A stretch of DNA of 64,000 bases from Xylophilus ampelinus. Its GTDB lineage: Bacteria; Pseudomonadota; Gammaproteobacteria; Burkholderiales; Burkholderiaceae_C. The translations under genes and the position numbers were made by a program. How positions within the stretch are numbered: position 1 is the stretch's first letter; each line of letters begins with the position of its first letter. The DNA is taken from the NCBI RefSeq assembly GCF_901875635.1, contig NZ_CABFMN010000086.1, positions 1-64,000 on the forward strand. Reading direction: 5' to 3'. The notes beneath the pieces were generated by a model. The model had not been told where the DNA came from, did not search any database, and saw only the letters and a list, made by a program, of their open reading frames with translations. Shown one piece after another: positions 38,073-48,447 of this stretch.

Positions 38073-41000
38073 ATGAATGTCTCTTCCTGGTCGATCCGCA
38101 ACCCGATTCCAGCGGCCATGATCTTCGTGCTGCTGACGCTGGCCGGGCTGTTCTCCTTCAGGCAGATGAAGGTGCAGAACTTCCCCGACATGGACCTGCC
38201 GGTGGTGATCGTCACCGCCGCCCTGCCCGGCGCGTCGCCCTCGCAGCTCGAGAACGACGTGGCGCGCAAGATCGAGAACGCCATCGCCACGCTGCAGGGC
38301 CTGAAGCACGTGACGACCACGCTCACCGACGGCTCGGCCACGGTCGCGGCCGAGTTCGTGCTCGAGAAGCCGATCCAGGAAGCGGTGGACGATGTGCGCT
38401 CGGCCGTGAGCCGCGTGCGCTCCGACATGCCGACCGACCTGCGCGACCCCATCGTCACCAAGCTGGACCTGGCCTCGCAGCCGGTGCTGGCCTTCGCCAT
38501 CGCCTCCGACCGCATGGACGACCAGGCGCTGTCGTGGTTCGTCGACGACACCGTGGCCCGCCGCCTGATGGCCGTGCCGGGCGTGGGCGCGGTCAACCGC
38601 GTGGGCGGCGTGACACGCGAGATCCGCGTGGCGCTCGACCCGGCGCGCCTGCAGGCCCTCAATGCCACGGCGGCCGACGTCTCGCGCCGCCTGCGCCAGG
38701 TGCAGCAGGAAAGCGCGGGCGGCCGCACCGATCTCGGCGGCACCGAGCAGCCGGTGCGCACCATCGCCACCGTGGCCTCGGCCGACGAGTTGCGGCGCAT
38801 GCAGATCCCGCTGTCCGACGGCCGGCGCATCGCGTTGCAGGACGTGGCCACCATCGAGGACACGGTGGCCGAGCCGCGCGCCGCGGCCGTCCTCAACGGC
38901 AAACAGGTGGTCGGCTTCGAGGTGGCGCGCAGCCGTGGCGCGAGCGAGGTCGAGGTCGGCGCAGGCGTCGAGAAGGCGCTCGCGCAACTGCAGAAGGACT
39001 ACCCGCACATCCAGCTCACCCGCACGCTGGATTTCGTGAAGATCGCCGCCGAGGAGTACGACGCCTCGATCAAGCTCCTGATCGAAGGCGCCTTCCTGGC
39101 GGTGTTCGTGGTGTGGCTGTTCCTGCGCGACTGGCGGGCGACCATCGTCTCGGCGGTGGCGCTGCCGCTGTCGGTCATCCCGGCCTTCATCGGCATGTAC
39201 CTGCTGGGCTTCTCGATCAACATCATCACGCTGCTCGCCCTGTCGCTGGTGATCGGCATCCTGGTGGACGACGCGATCGTCGAGGTCGAGAACATCGTGC
39301 GCCACCTGCGCATGGGCAAGACGCCCTACCAGGCCGCGATGGAGGCCGCCGACGAGATCGGGCTGGCCGTGATCGCGACCACCTTCACGCTGATCGCGGT
39401 GTTCCTGCCCACCGCCTTCATGAGCGGCGTGGTGGGCAAGTTCTTCAAGCAGTTCGGCTGGACGGCCTCGCTGGCGGTCTTCGCCTCGCTGGTGGTGGCG
39501 CGGATGCTCACGCCGATGATGGCGGCCTACATCCTCAAGCCCATCGTCGACAAGAGCGAGCGCGACCCGGGCTGGCTGGCCACCTACATGCGCTGGGTGC
39601 AGGCCTGCCTGCGCCACCGCTTCCTGACGATGGTGGGCGCCACCGTGTTCTTCTTCGCCTCGCTGGCGATGATCCCGCTGCTGCCTTCCGGCTTCATCCC
39701 GCCCGACGACAACGTGCAGACGCAGGTGCGCGTCGAACTGCCGCCCGGCACCAAGCTGGAACAGACGCTGGCCGCGGCCGAGCAGGTGCGCCAGCGCCTC
39801 ATGAAGATCGACCACATCCACGACATCTACACCGCCGTGGGCGCCGGCAGCGCGGGGGCCGATCCGTTCTCGGGCAACTTCGTCGAGGCGCGCAAGGCCA
39901 CGCTCACGCTGCAGCTCTCGCCGCGCGGCGAGCGGCCGAAGAAGCAGGTGATCGAGGCGCAGATCCGCGCCGCCCTGCAGGACCTGCCCGGCATGCGCTA
40001 CGGTGTCGGTCTGGGCGGTTCGAACGACAAGTACGTGCTGGCCTTGTCGAGCCAGGACCCGCATGCCCTGCGCGAGGCGGCCACCGCCGTGGAGCGCGAA
40101 CTGCGCACCATCCCCGGCATCGGCAACGTGACCTCGCTGGCCAGCCTGGTGCGCCCCGAGATCGTGGTGCGGCCCGACTTCGCGCGCGCCGCCGACCTGG
40201 GCGTGACCAGCGCCGCCATCGCCGACACGCTGCGCGTGGCGACCATGGGCGACTACGACAACCAGCTCGCCAAGCTCAACCTGTCGGAGCGGCAGGTGCC
40301 GATCATGGTGCGGCTGCGCGACGATGCGCGGCAGGACCTGTCGCTGCTCGAGCGGCTGGCCGTGCCCGGTGCGCACGGCCCGGTGCGCCTGGGCGAGGTC
40401 GCCAAGCTGGAGCTCGCGGGCGGTCCGGCCGTCATCAGCCGCTACGACCGCGCGCGCAACATGAACTTCGAGATCGAGCTGGGCACGCGCGGCCTGAACG
40501 ACGTGACCGAGGCGGTGCGCCAGTTGCCGGCGGTGAAGAACCTGCCGGCCAGCGTGCGCATCATCGACATCGGCGATGCCGAGGCCATGGGCGAGCTCTT
40601 CACCGGCTTTTCGCTGGCCATGCTCACGGGCATCCTGTGCATCTACATCGTGCTGGTGCTGCTGTTCAAGGACTTCCTGCAGCCGGCGACCATCCTGGCC
40701 GCGCTGCCGCTGTCGCTCGGCGGCGCCTTCGTCGGCCTGCTGATCGCCAACAAGAGCTTCTCGATGCCCTCGCTGATCGGCCTGATCATGCTGATGGGCG
40801 TGGCGACGAAGAACTCGATCCTGCTGGTGGAGTACGCCATCGTGGCGCGCCGCGACCACGGCATGAGCCGATGGGAGGCGCTGCTCGACGCCTGCCACAA
40901 GCGCGCGCGGCCCATCATCATGACCACGCTGGCCATGGGCGCGGGCATGCTGCCCATCGCCGTGGGTTGGGGCGCGGCGGACTCGAGCTTCCGCTCGCCG

Positions 41001-41195
41001 ATGGCCACGGCCGTGATCGGCGGCCTCATCACCTCCACGGTGCTGAGCCTGCTGGTGGTGCCGGCGGTGTTCACCTACGTCGACGACTTCGAGCACTGGG
41101 TGCGCCGCAAGGTGCGCCAGCTGCGCCGCCAGCCGCCCGACCCGCACGCGGACGACGACCTGCACGACGCTGGCCAGCCCCGGCCCTCCGCGTGA
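38073..41195 (+). CDS. RND efflux transporter, inner-membrane permease
   Basis: HAE-class RND permease of 1040 residues that completes the operon's tripartite pump. It has an N-terminal helix, two periplasmic porter regions, and GILVDDAIVEVENI near residue 395 with the charged proton-relay Asp residues. A second Asp/Lys-containing helix (LIMLMGVATKNSILLVEYAIV) lies near residue 910. Substrate unknown. Confidence 0.94.
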   Translation: MNVSSWSIRNPIPAAMIFVLLTLAGLFSFRQMKVQNFPDMDLPVVIVTAALPGASPSQLENDVARKIENAIATLQGLKHVTTTLTDGSATVAAEFVLEKPIQEAVDDVRSAVSRVRSDMPTDLRDPIVTKLDLASQPVLAFAIASDRMDDQALSWFVDDTVARRLMAVPGVGAVNRVGGVTREIRVALDPARLQALNATAADVSRRLRQVQQESAGGRTDLGGTEQPVRTIATVASADELRRMQIPLSDGRRIALQDVATIEDTVAEPRAAAVLNGKQVVGFEVARSRGASEVEVGAGVEKALAQLQKDYPHIQLTRTLDFVKIAAEEYDASIKLLIEGAFLAVFVVWLFLRDWRATIVSAVALPLSVIPAFIGMYLLGFSINIITLLALSLVIGILVDDAIVEVENIVRHLRMGKTPYQAAMEAADEIGLAVIATTFTLIAVFLPTAFMSGVVGKFFKQFGWTASLAVFASLVVARMLTPMMAAYILKPIVDKSERDPGWLATYMRWVQACLRHRFLTMVGATVFFFASLAMIPLLPSGFIPPDDNVQTQVRVELPPGTKLEQTLAAAEQVRQRLMKIDHIHDIYTAVGAGSAGADPFSGNFVEARKATLTLQLSPRGERPKKQVIEAQIRAALQDLPGMRYGVGLGGSNDKYVLALSSQDPHALREAATAVERELRTIPGIGNVTSLASLVRPEIVVRPDFARAADLGVTSAAIADTLRVATMGDYDNQLAKLNLSERQVPIMVRLRDDARQDLSLLERLAVPGAHGPVRLGEVAKLELAGGPAVISRYDRARNMNFEIELGTRGLNDVTEAVRQLPAVKNLPASVRIIDIGDAEAMGELFTGFSLAMLTGILCIYIVLVLLFKDFLQPATILAALPLSLGGAFVGLLIANKSFSMPSLIGLIMLMGVATKNSILLVEYAIVARRDHGMSRWEALLDACHKRARPIIMTTLAMGAGMLPIAVGWGAADSSFRSPMATAVIGGLITSTVLSLLVVPAVFTYVDDFEHWVRRKVRQLRRQPPDPHADDDLHDAGQPRPSA

Positions 41196-41350
41196 GGGGC
41201 GCGCCACGCTGCTGACGCTTGCCATGGCGATGTGGTGGCGGCGGCCGCCGCCTCGGCCGTTCAGCTGAGCGCGGCGCGCCGTGCGCCTACCTTGAACTGC
41301 GGTGCCTGCGGACAGGCGGTGCGTGCTCGCAGGCACACCCTGCACGCACC

Positions 41351-41737
41351 ATGCGTTCCTCCGTCCTCACCCGTTCCATCGCCTTCGGGCTGTTCGGCCT
41401 GTGCGCTCTCACCGCCTCGGGCATCGCCATGGCGCAGGGCGCGGGCCCCGGCGCGGCGCAGCAACGCTACGAGCGCCAGATCGCGCAGTGCAACAGCGGC
41501 CAGCGGCCCGCCCCGGAACGCGAGGCCTGCGTGCGCGCTGCCGGCCGGATGCTCGACCGTGCGAATGGCGGGACGCCGCCACAGCCGGTGCCGCAGGAAT
41601 CCGCCGATGGCCGTGCCATCGTGATGACGCCGCCGGGTGCGCCGCCGCCACCGAGCGCCTCGGACTACGTGACCTCGCCCGACGGCCGCGCGGTGATCGC
41701 GGTGCCGCCGCCCGGCGACCGCATCGTCCGGCCCTGA
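41351..41737 (+). CDS. Secreted protein of unknown function
   Basis: A 128-residue protein with a clear signal peptide (cleavage near IAMAQ/GAG), then a Gln/Arg-rich helix with two Cys (QCNSGQ...EACVRAAG), then a Pro-rich tail. I do not recognise the family. It follows the efflux operon by 155 nt and could be on the same transcript. Confidence 0.65.
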   Translation: MRSSVLTRSIAFGLFGLCALTASGIAMAQGAGPGAAQQRYERQIAQCNSGQRPAPEREACVRAAGRMLDRANGGTPPQPVPQESADGRAIVMTPPGAPPPPSASDYVTSPDGRAVIAVPPPGDRIVRP

Positions 41738-41761
41738 GCGCCGCGCATCCGGCGCCTGCAC

Positions 41762-42040
41762 TCAGCGCCGCGTGGCAGCCAGCTTCTCGGCGCGCGCGAT
41801 CGCGGCTTCGAGCACCTGCAGGTCCATCGGGCTCGAATGCATGCGCTGGGCCTCCTGCCGCACGATGCCATCGCTTTCGGGGCCGGCCAGGTCCTGGAGG
41901 CGCGACTGCAGCTCGCGGCGGCGCCGCACCAGGGCCACCGTGGGCGTCTCCCTGGGACCGCGCCGCAGCCGCCACCAGATCCACGCGCCCACGAGCGCCA
42001 GGGCGGCCACTGCGGCGGCCACCATCATCCAATCGGTCAT
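41762..42040 (-). CDS. Small membrane protein of unknown function
   Basis: A 92-residue protein with one N-terminal transmembrane helix (MMVAAAVAALALVGAWIWW) and an Arg-rich, helical cytosolic part. No family recognised. Convergent with the secreted-protein gene. Confidence 0.6.
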   Translation of the reverse strand: MTDWMMVAAAVAALALVGAWIWWRLRRGPRETPTVALVRRRRELQSRLQDLAGPESDGIVRQEAQRMHSSPMDLQVLEAAIARAEKLAATRR

Positions 42041-42200
42041 CGGGTTCTCTTTGTTGTCGAGCCCCAGGAAGCGAAGCGCATCGAGGCGATGCGAACGCGA
42101 AGATGGAATGGGGCGATGTGAGCGGTTTTACCTTGCGCGCCGACTTCCATCAACCTCGACAACGCGCGCGAGTACTTTCCTCTGCGCGTCTTCGGCCCGA

Positions 42201-42674
42201 TCAGGCGCCTGCCGGCGCGGCCACCATCGTGCCGCGGCATCGAAGCGAGCCGCAGTGGCACGGGTAATCCATCGGTCCTTCGGCCTCGTCGACCGTGAGC
42301 GCGTAATCGAGGAAGAGCTCCTCGCCCACGCGCACGTCGCGCAGCGTGTGGATGGCCAGTTGCAACCGGCCTCGCGCACCGTGGACCTCGCGCGCCTCGC
42401 AGTTCGGCTCGCAGGCATGGTTGAGGTGACGCATCTTGTTGCCGCCCCGGCCACCGTCGATCAGGGTCCCATCCGACAGGCCGAAGAGGTAGGTCAGTGC
42501 GCGGTCCCAGTCCATGGCGGCCGCCTGCACCGCCGTGAAGCGCCGGCCGGTGTAGATGCCGAGCTTCGTACCCGCCGGTAGATCGGCGGCCGCGAACGCG
42601 CCGAGGCCATGCACCCCGCTGGGCCGCACCTCGAGCAGGGAAAGTGATGGAGCGAGGGAGCGGATGGCGGTCAT
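42201..42674 (-). CDS. SET-domain protein (putative lysine methyltransferase)
   Basis: A 157-residue minimal SET domain: VHGLGAFAA near the start, SAM/active-site motif NHACEPNCEAR near 90-100, EELFLDY near 125, and a post-SET CxCx(n)C segment PCHCGSLRCRGTM that should bind zinc with the earlier Cys. Bacterial SET proteins of this size methylate protein lysines, but the substrate is unknown. An alternative start 7 residues upstream exists. Confidence 0.85.
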   Translation of the reverse strand: MTAIRSLAPSLSLLEVRPSGVHGLGAFAAADLPAGTKLGIYTGRRFTAVQAAAMDWDRALTYLFGLSDGTLIDGGRGGNKMRHLNHACEPNCEAREVHGARGRLQLAIHTLRDVRVGEELFLDYALTVDEAEGPMDYPCHCGSLRCRGTMVAAPAGA

Positions 42675-42784
42675 GTCGGGCACGTGGGGTGGCATCGAGG
42701 CCACGGATGCAGCAAGAAGCCCGCCCGCTTGCACAGCCTTCGCCCATCCGGCGCCAGCCAAGGCGCACTCGGGCCACACCGGAT

Positions 42785-42848
42785 GCTATAAAAAAAGAAG
42801 CGCCTCCCGCCCGTCCCACGGGCGCTGGAGGCACTTTTTGTTTTGAAG
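42785..42848 (+). repeat. Dispersed repeat copy 7
   Basis: GCTATAAAAAAAGAAGCGCC end, CCCGTCCCACGGGCGCTGGAGG and TTTTTGTTTTGAAGA, just downstream of tctA. Confidence 0.75.
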
Positions 42849-42863
42849 AATGCGCGTGGCCGA

Positions 42864-44381
42864 TCAGGCGGCCGCCTCGAGCCGGCGCCTGCGTTCCGAC
42901 ATGCGCTTGGCCACGCGCGGCAGGATCAGCACGGCCAGCACGATGACGAGGAGGGTGATCGACATCGGCCGCTGCAGGAAGACCATGGGGCTGCCCTCGC
43001 CGATCGACAGCGCGTTGCGCAGGTTGGCCTCGGCCAGCGGGCCGAGGATCATGCCGACCACCACGGGCGCGGTCGGGAAGTCGAAGCGCCGCATGATCAC
43101 GCCCAGCACGCCGATGGCGTAGAGCAGGAACAGGTCGAAGGCGCTCTGCCGCATGCCGTAGGCGCCCACGGTCGCGAAGATCAGGATGCCGGCATAGAGC
43201 TGCGGCTTGGGGATCTTCAGCAGCTTGACCCACAGGCCCACCATCGGCAGGTTGAGCACCAGCAGCATCACGTTGCCGATGTAGAGCGACGCGATCAACG
43301 CCCACACCAGCGCCGCGCTGGTCGTGAAGAGCTGCGGGCCCGGCTGGATGCCGTAGTTCTGGAACGCGCCCAGCAGGATGGCGGTGGTGTTGCTGGTCGG
43401 GATGCCCAGCGTGAGCAGCGGGATTAACGCGGCGGTCACAGTGGCGTTGTTGGCGGCCTCGGGGCCGGCCACGCCCTCGATGGCGCCGGTGGTGCCGAAC
43501 TCGGCCCGATCCTGCGGGTTCTTGGTCAGCTTCTTCTCGGTGGCATAGCTCAGGAAGGTCGGGATCTCGGTGCCGCCCGCGGGAATGCAGCCGAAGGGCG
43601 TGCCGATGGCGGTGCCGCGCAGCCAGGCGGGGATCGAGCGCTTCCAGTCGCGCGCGCTCATGTGCACGCGGCTCATCCTGTTCTGGCTTTCCTTCACGCG
43701 GCCTTCGTACAGCACGGCGTACAGCACCTCGGCCACCGCGAACAGGCCCACGGCCACCAGCACGATCTCGATGCCGTCGAGCAGTTCGGGCACGCCGCCC
43801 ACGTAGCGGCCCTGGCCCGAGATCTGGTCCATGCCCACGCAGCCCGCGGCCAGGCCGATGAACAGCGCCGTCATGCCGCGCAGCGTGCTCTTGCCCAGCA
43901 CCGCGCTCACCGTGGTGAAGGCCAGCACCATGAGCAGGAAGTACTCGGGCGCGGCCAGCTTCACGGCGTAGTCGGCCACGTAGGGCGCGAAGAGCGTGAC
44001 GATGACCGTGGCGATGGTGCCGGCCACGAAGGAGCCGATGGCGGACGTGGCCAGCGCCGCGCCGGCACGGCCGCTCTTGGCCATCTTGTTGCCCTCCATG
44101 GCCGTGACCATGCTGGCCGTCTCGCCCGGCGTGTTCAGCAGGATCGAGGTGGTCGAGCCGCCGTACATGGCGCCGTAGTAGATGCCGGCGAAGAAGATCA
44201 TCGAGGCCGTGACGTCGACTTTGCCGGTGATGGGCAGCAGCATGGCGACGGCCACCGCCGGGCCGATGCCGGGCAGCACGCCCACCGCGGTACCCAGCGC
44301 GCAGCCGACGAGGCACCACAGCAGGTTGGTGACGGTGATGGCCTGCGCGAAGCCCTGAAGAAGTGCGTTGAAGATGTCCAT
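42864..44381 (-). CDS. tctA: TctA, large membrane subunit of tripartite tricarboxylate transporter
   Basis: Twelve-helix inner-membrane subunit, 505 residues. Family motifs seen are [17 protein letters not shown] near 35, [20 protein letters not shown] near 70-90 and the second half-repeat [14 protein letters not shown] near 325. Works with TctB and the binding protein TctC; order tctC-tctB-tctA on the minus strand. Confidence 0.95.
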   Translation of the reverse strand: MDIFNALLQGFAQAITVTNLLWCLVGCALGTAVGVLPGIGPAVAVAMLLPITGKVDVTASMIFFAGIYYGAMYGGSTTSILLNTPGETASMVTAMEGNKMAKSGRAGAALATSAIGSFVAGTIATVIVTLFAPYVADYAVKLAAPEYFLLMVLAFTTVSAVLGKSTLRGMTALFIGLAAGCVGMDQISGQGRYVGGVPELLDGIEIVLVAVGLFAVAEVLYAVLYEGRVKESQNRMSRVHMSARDWKRSIPAWLRGTAIGTPFGCIPAGGTEIPTFLSYATEKKLTKNPQDRAEFGTTGAIEGVAGPEAANNATVTAALIPLLTLGIPTSNTTAILLGAFQNYGIQPGPQLFTTSAALVWALIASLYIGNVMLLVLNLPMVGLWVKLLKIPKPQLYAGILIFATVGAYGMRQSAFDLFLLYAIGVLGVIMRRFDFPTAPVVVGMILGPLAEANLRNALSIGEGSPMVFLQRPMSITLLVIVLAVLILPRVAKRMSERRRRLEAAA

Positions 44382-44394
44382 GGCGTGGGCTCCC

Positions 44395-44925
44395 TCAGAT
44401 CCAGCCCGTGGCGGTCAGGCCCGGCAGGTTGATCGCCAGGAACTTGGTGAAGGCCCAGAACACGGGCGCGGAGATCGCCAGGCCCACCAGCAGGTCCTTG
44501 ATCCAGGTGGCCGGCGCATTGGCGATCGGCTGGCCGCTGGCGCGGCGCAGGCCCTGCACGGCCAGCAGGTAGCACAGCGTGCAGCTGAGCACGAAGCCGA
44601 TGGTGGTGATCAGCCCGGCGTTGAGCAGCAGGCCGGCCGAGACCCAGACGAAGCCGGTCCAGTACGGTGGTGCGGTCCCGCCCTCCTCGTCCATCTCGCG
44701 AAAGCCCCCGGTGCGCGCCTCCCAGACGATCCAGGCGCCGCAGATCGTGAGCACGATCGACACCAGCCAGGGCAGGAAGTTGGGGCCGACGCCGCTGTAG
44801 CCGGCTTCGGACGAGATGCCGGTGGCACCCCAGGCCATGCCCAGGCCGGTGAGCAGCACGCCGGCACCCACGAGGGTCTGCGGCCAGTTACCGCCGGGCG
44901 GGGACGAAACGTCCGTGTTTGTCAT
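44395..44925 (-). CDS. tctB: TctB, small membrane subunit of tricarboxylate transporter
   Basis: A 176-residue, four-helix inner-membrane protein of the TctB family. The start MTNTDVSSPP has GGAG 9 nt upstream. Lies 13 nt before tctA. Confidence 0.92.
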   Translation of the reverse strand: MTNTDVSSPPGGNWPQTLVGAGVLLTGLGMAWGATGISSEAGYSGVGPNFLPWLVSIVLTICGAWIVWEARTGGFREMDEEGGTAPPYWTGFVWVSAGLLLNAGLITTIGFVLSCTLCYLLAVQGLRRASGQPIANAPATWIKDLLVGLAISAPVFWAFTKFLAINLPGLTATGWI

Positions 44926-45079
44926 GGTTGGAATCTCCGCAGGAAAGGCGTCGGGCAGGCGGCCGGGGCCGAAAAAAGGCACGGGACCCGCGAGGGACAC
45001 CGTGCCGAGGCACACAGGCCGAAGGCCCGGTGCGTGTGACAGCGTGACGCGATGGAAGGCGTGGTGTCCCGGCGCGGCC

Positions 45080-46039
45080 TCAGACCATGCCCGACTTGGT
45101 CATGGTGGCGCGCAGGCTGGCGAATTCGTCGTCGACGAACTTGTCGAAGGCCGGGCCGCTCAACACGGCGGGCGTCCAGTCGTTCTTCTTCATGGCCTCG
45201 GCCCACGACGGCGTCTTCATCGCGGCCAGCACCAGATCGGTCAGCACTTTGCGCTGCTCGGCGCTGATGCCGGGGGCCCCGTACACACCGCGCCAGTTGC
45301 CGATCTCGACGTCGATGCCCTGCTCCTTGAGCGTGGGCACGTCGATGCCCGGCAGGCGCTGCGCCGAGGTGACGGCGATGGCCTTCATCTTGCCGTCGGC
45401 GATGTAGGGCGCGAATTCGCTGTAGCCGCTGCCGCCCACGGTGACGTTGCCGCCCAGGATGGCGGCGGTCGCCTCGCCGCCCCCGCGGAATGCCACGTAG
45501 TTGATCTTCGACGGGTCGGCGCCGACCTTCTGCGCGATCATGGCCGCCGCGATGTGCTCGGTGGAGCCGCGCGAGCCGCCGCCCCACTTGACGCTGCCCG
45601 GGTCCTTCTTGAGCTGGGCGACGACGTCGGCCATGGTCTTGAAGGGCGAGTTGGCGGGCAGGACGAAGACGTTGTATTCGCTGGTCAGGCGCGCGATGGG
45701 CGTGGCCTGCGACAGGTTCACCGGCGGCTTGCCGGTGATGATGCCGCCGAGCATCACCGCACCCATCACCATCAGCGCATTGGGGTCGCCCTTGGAGCCG
45801 TTGACGAACTGCGCCAGGCCCAGCGCGCCGGCAGCGCCGCCCTTGTTGTCGTAGGTCACGGTGTCGGCCAGCTTGCCGTCGGTCAGCGCCTTGCCCAGTG
45901 CGCGGCCCGTGGTGTCCCAGCCGCCGCCGGGGTTGGCGGGAATCATCATCTTGATGTTGGCCGCGGCGTGTGCCGACAGCGGCAGCGCGCCGGTGGCGGC
46001 CAGGGCGGCAAGGGATTTCAGGAAGGTGTCGCGACGCAT
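45080..46039 (-). CDS. tctC: TctC, periplasmic tricarboxylate-binding protein
   Basis: A 319-residue Bug/TctC-family binding protein. Signal peptide ends near LSAHA/AAN. The ligand-region segments ANPGGGWDTTGRALGKAL and GGGSRGSTEHIAAAMIA are typical. Citrate or a related carboxylate is the family expectation. First gene of tctCBA, divergent from tctD-tctE. Confidence 0.95.
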   Translation of the reverse strand: MRRDTFLKSLAALAATGALPLSAHAAANIKMMIPANPGGGWDTTGRALGKALTDGKLADTVTYDNKGGAAGALGLAQFVNGSKGDPNALMVMGAVMLGGIITGKPPVNLSQATPIARLTSEYNVFVLPANSPFKTMADVVAQLKKDPGSVKWGGGSRGSTEHIAAAMIAQKVGADPSKINYVAFRGGGEATAAILGGNVTVGGSGYSEFAPYIADGKMKAIAVTSAQRLPGIDVPTLKEQGIDVEIGNWRGVYGAPGISAEQRKVLTDLVLAAMKTPSWAEAMKKNDWTPAVLSGPAFDKFVDDEFASLRATMTKSGMV

Positions 46040-46082
46040 GTCGATGTCTCCTAGGGGTCGTTGGGATCGGATCGCTGGAAAG

Positions 46083-46115
46083 GGAACCTGAGCGGAACCT
46101 GAGCGCCGCTATGAT
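46083..46115. promoter_or_regulatory. Tandem 11-bp direct repeat and -10 box between tctC and tctD
   Basis: GGAACCTGAGC is repeated exactly twice, head to tail (46083-46093 and 46094-46104), followed by TATGAT (46110-46115) as a rightward -10. OmpR/PhoB-family regulators bind direct repeats with an 11-bp period, so this is a good candidate TctD site serving tctC and perhaps tctD. Confidence 0.7.
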
Positions 46116-46244
46116 GCGCCGCCCCGCTGTCAGTTGGCTGTCGGGCGCCTCGGGGTAATCACTGAGGGCCGGCGCAGGCCGCATCCCGTCGCCCGGCGGC
46201 AGGATGGGCGAACACTGCCGGCGCCCGCGTGCCCTCCCTTGCCC

Positions 46245-46937
46245 ATGAAGCTGCTCCTCGTCGAAGACGATCCCACCATGCAGACCACGCTGCAGCGCAC
46301 GCTGGGGCGCCGGCAGATCGACGTGCGCGTGTGCGGTGACGGCACCCAGGCGCTGGCGCAGTGGCGCGCACTCGATCCCGACGTGGTGGCCCTCGACCTG
46401 AGCCTGCCGAACCTGGACGGCCTGCAGGTGCTGGCCCAGGCCCGTGCGGCCGGCCTGCGCACCCCGGTGCTGCTGCTGACCGCGCGCGGCACCGTGGGCG
46501 ACCGCGTGATGGGCCTGAACGCCGGCGCCGACGACTACCTGCCCAAGCCCTTCGACCTGGACGAGCTGGAGGCCCGCCTGCGGGCGCTGCGCAGGCGGCG
46601 CCAGGACGCGCCGGCCGACGAGGGCGTGCCCACGCCGCTGGAGGTGGGCGCGCTGCGCTTCGAACCCGACAGCGGCGCCATCTACCGCGGCGCCGAGGTG
46701 CTGGAGCTCACACCGCGCGAACTCGCCCTCATGCAGGCGCTGATGGCCAGGCCCGGCCATGCGGTGAGCAAGGAACGGCTCTTCGAGCTGGTCTTCCCCG
46801 GCGAGGCCGAGGTGCAGTACGAGGCGATCGAGGTCGTGGTCTACCGCCTGCGCAAGAAGCTGGCCGGCACCGGCACCACGCTGGTCACGCTGCGCGGGCT
46901 GGGCTACCTGCTCAAGGCGGCGCCGGACGCCGGCTGA
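46245..46937 (+). CDS. tctD: TctD, OmpR-family response regulator
   Basis: A 230-residue regulator: receiver domain with acidic pocket ED at 8-9, phospho-acceptor Asp51-equivalent in VVALDLSLPN and Lys in YLPKPFD, then a C-terminal winged HTH ending GLGYLLKA. Pairs with the kinase 4 nt downstream and by analogy controls tctCBA. Confidence 0.94.
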   Translation: MKLLLVEDDPTMQTTLQRTLGRRQIDVRVCGDGTQALAQWRALDPDVVALDLSLPNLDGLQVLAQARAAGLRTPVLLLTARGTVGDRVMGLNAGADDYLPKPFDLDELEARLRALRRRRQDAPADEGVPTPLEVGALRFEPDSGAIYRGAEVLELTPRELALMQALMARPGHAVSKERLFELVFPGEAEVQYEAIEVVVYRLRKKLAGTGTTLVTLRGLGYLLKAAPDAG

Positions 46938-46941
46938 GCGC

Positions 46942-48363
46942 ATGCGTCGCACCTCGCTGCGCTTCCGGCTGCTGCTGGGCCTGCTGGCGCCGGTGGCGCT
47001 GTTCATCGTGATCAACAGCGTGAGCGTGTACCGCCAGGCGCTGGCGGCCGCCACCACCGCCTACGACCGCACGCTGCTCGCATCGGCCAAGACCATCGGC
47101 GAGCAGCTCGACGTCGAGGGCTACGACGAGACCGCCTCGCTGCGCGCCACGGTGCCCTACTCGGCGCTGGAGGCCTTCGAGGCCGACAACCAGAGCCGCA
47201 TGTACTACCGCGTGTCGACCCAGGGCGGCGAAATGATCTCGGGCTTTGCCGAGCTGCCCTTCTGGCGCGGCACCCTGCCAGCGCGGCCGCCGTACGCGGC
47301 GCTGGTCGACTTCTATGACGACACCTTCCGCGACCGGCCGGTGCGCGTGGCCGTGCTGCTGCAGCCCGTGGCCAGCGCCAAGGGCCGCGGCATGGCGGTG
47401 GTGCAGGTGGCCGAGACGCTGGAGCTGCGCGAGACCCTGGCGCGCCGCCTGCTGGTCGACATGCTGTGGCGCCAGCTGCTGCTGCTGGCGGTGGTGGCGG
47501 CCGTCACCGTTGCGGTCGTCGAACGGGCCACGCGGCCGGTGCGTGCGCTGGGCGAGGCGATCGAGGCCCGTGCGGCCGACGACCTCTCTCCCATCGACGC
47601 ACCCCACGCGCCGCGTGAACTCCTGCCGCTGGTCGATGCGATGACCGGCATCATGGGCCGGCTCCAGCGGCTGCTGGAGCACCAGAAGCGCTTCGTGCGC
47701 GACGCCGCGCACCAGCTTCGCACGCCGCTGGCGGTGCTCAAGGCGCAGGTGCAGTCGGCGCAGCGAGGCGACGTGCCGCCCGCGCAGGCGCTGGGCGAGA
47801 TCCGCGAGACGGTCGAACGCGCCACCGCCCTGGCCAACCAGATGCTGTCGCTGGCCAAGATCGAGCAACTGCGGCAACAGCCCGAATCCGAATCGCTGGA
47901 CCTGGGCGAGATGGTGCGGCAGGTGGCGCTGGACCTGTCGCCGCTGATCGCCGACAGGTCGCTCGATTTCGAACTCGACGTGGCGCCGGCGCGGGTCGAC
48001 GCCCACCGATGGATGCTGCTCGAGCTCGGCCGCAACCTGTTGCACAACGCCATCAAGCACAGCCCCTCGGGCGGGCCGCTGTCGGTCCGCGTCGCGGTCG
48101 AGGGCGACAGCGCCGTGCTGCGCGTGCGCGATGCGGGGCCGGGCATCTCCGCCGAGCTGCGCCAGCGCCTCTTCGCGCCCTTCGCCGCGGGCGACGTGGC
48201 GCGCGGCTCCGGGCTGGGACTCGCGATCTGCCGCGAGATCGTGCAGACGCTGGGCGGCGAGGTCACCTTGGACAATCGGCTCGGGCCCGACGCCCGCGTG
48301 CTCGGGCTGGATGCGGTGGTGCGGCTGCCCCTGGTCAGCCAAGCCGGCACGGCCGCGCCTTGA
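46942..48363 (+). CDS. tctE: TctE, sensor histidine kinase
   Basis: A 473-residue membrane kinase with two helices bracketing a periplasmic sensor (2CSK_N-type, about 30-165), a HAMP-like linker, H-box RFVRDAAHQLRTPL, N-box LGRNLLHNAIKHS, and G boxes RDAGPGIS and GSGLGLAI. Expected to sense tricarboxylate and phosphorylate TctD. Confidence 0.93.
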   Translation: MRRTSLRFRLLLGLLAPVALFIVINSVSVYRQALAAATTAYDRTLLASAKTIGEQLDVEGYDETASLRATVPYSALEAFEADNQSRMYYRVSTQGGEMISGFAELPFWRGTLPARPPYAALVDFYDDTFRDRPVRVAVLLQPVASAKGRGMAVVQVAETLELRETLARRLLVDMLWRQLLLLAVVAAVTVAVVERATRPVRALGEAIEARAADDLSPIDAPHAPRELLPLVDAMTGIMGRLQRLLEHQKRFVRDAAHQLRTPLAVLKAQVQSAQRGDVPPAQALGEIRETVERATALANQMLSLAKIEQLRQQPESESLDLGEMVRQVALDLSPLIADRSLDFELDVAPARVDAHRWMLLELGRNLLHNAIKHSPSGGPLSVRVAVEGDSAVLRVRDAGPGISAELRQRLFAPFAAGDVARGSGLGLAICREIVQTLGGEVTLDNRLGPDARVLGLDAVVRLPLVSQAGTAAP

Positions 48364-48447
48364 TCCGGCCGCCGACGCCCCCACCTACGCCGACGCACCC
48401 TTTTCGCCTTCACCGGCCTTCTTCGCTTCGCCGCAGATTTCGAATTC

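Noticed and set aside
37944..41345. 1133-codon minus-strand frame opposite the second RND permease
   Set aside because: Antisense shadow for the same reason; the plus-strand frame has full RND conservation.
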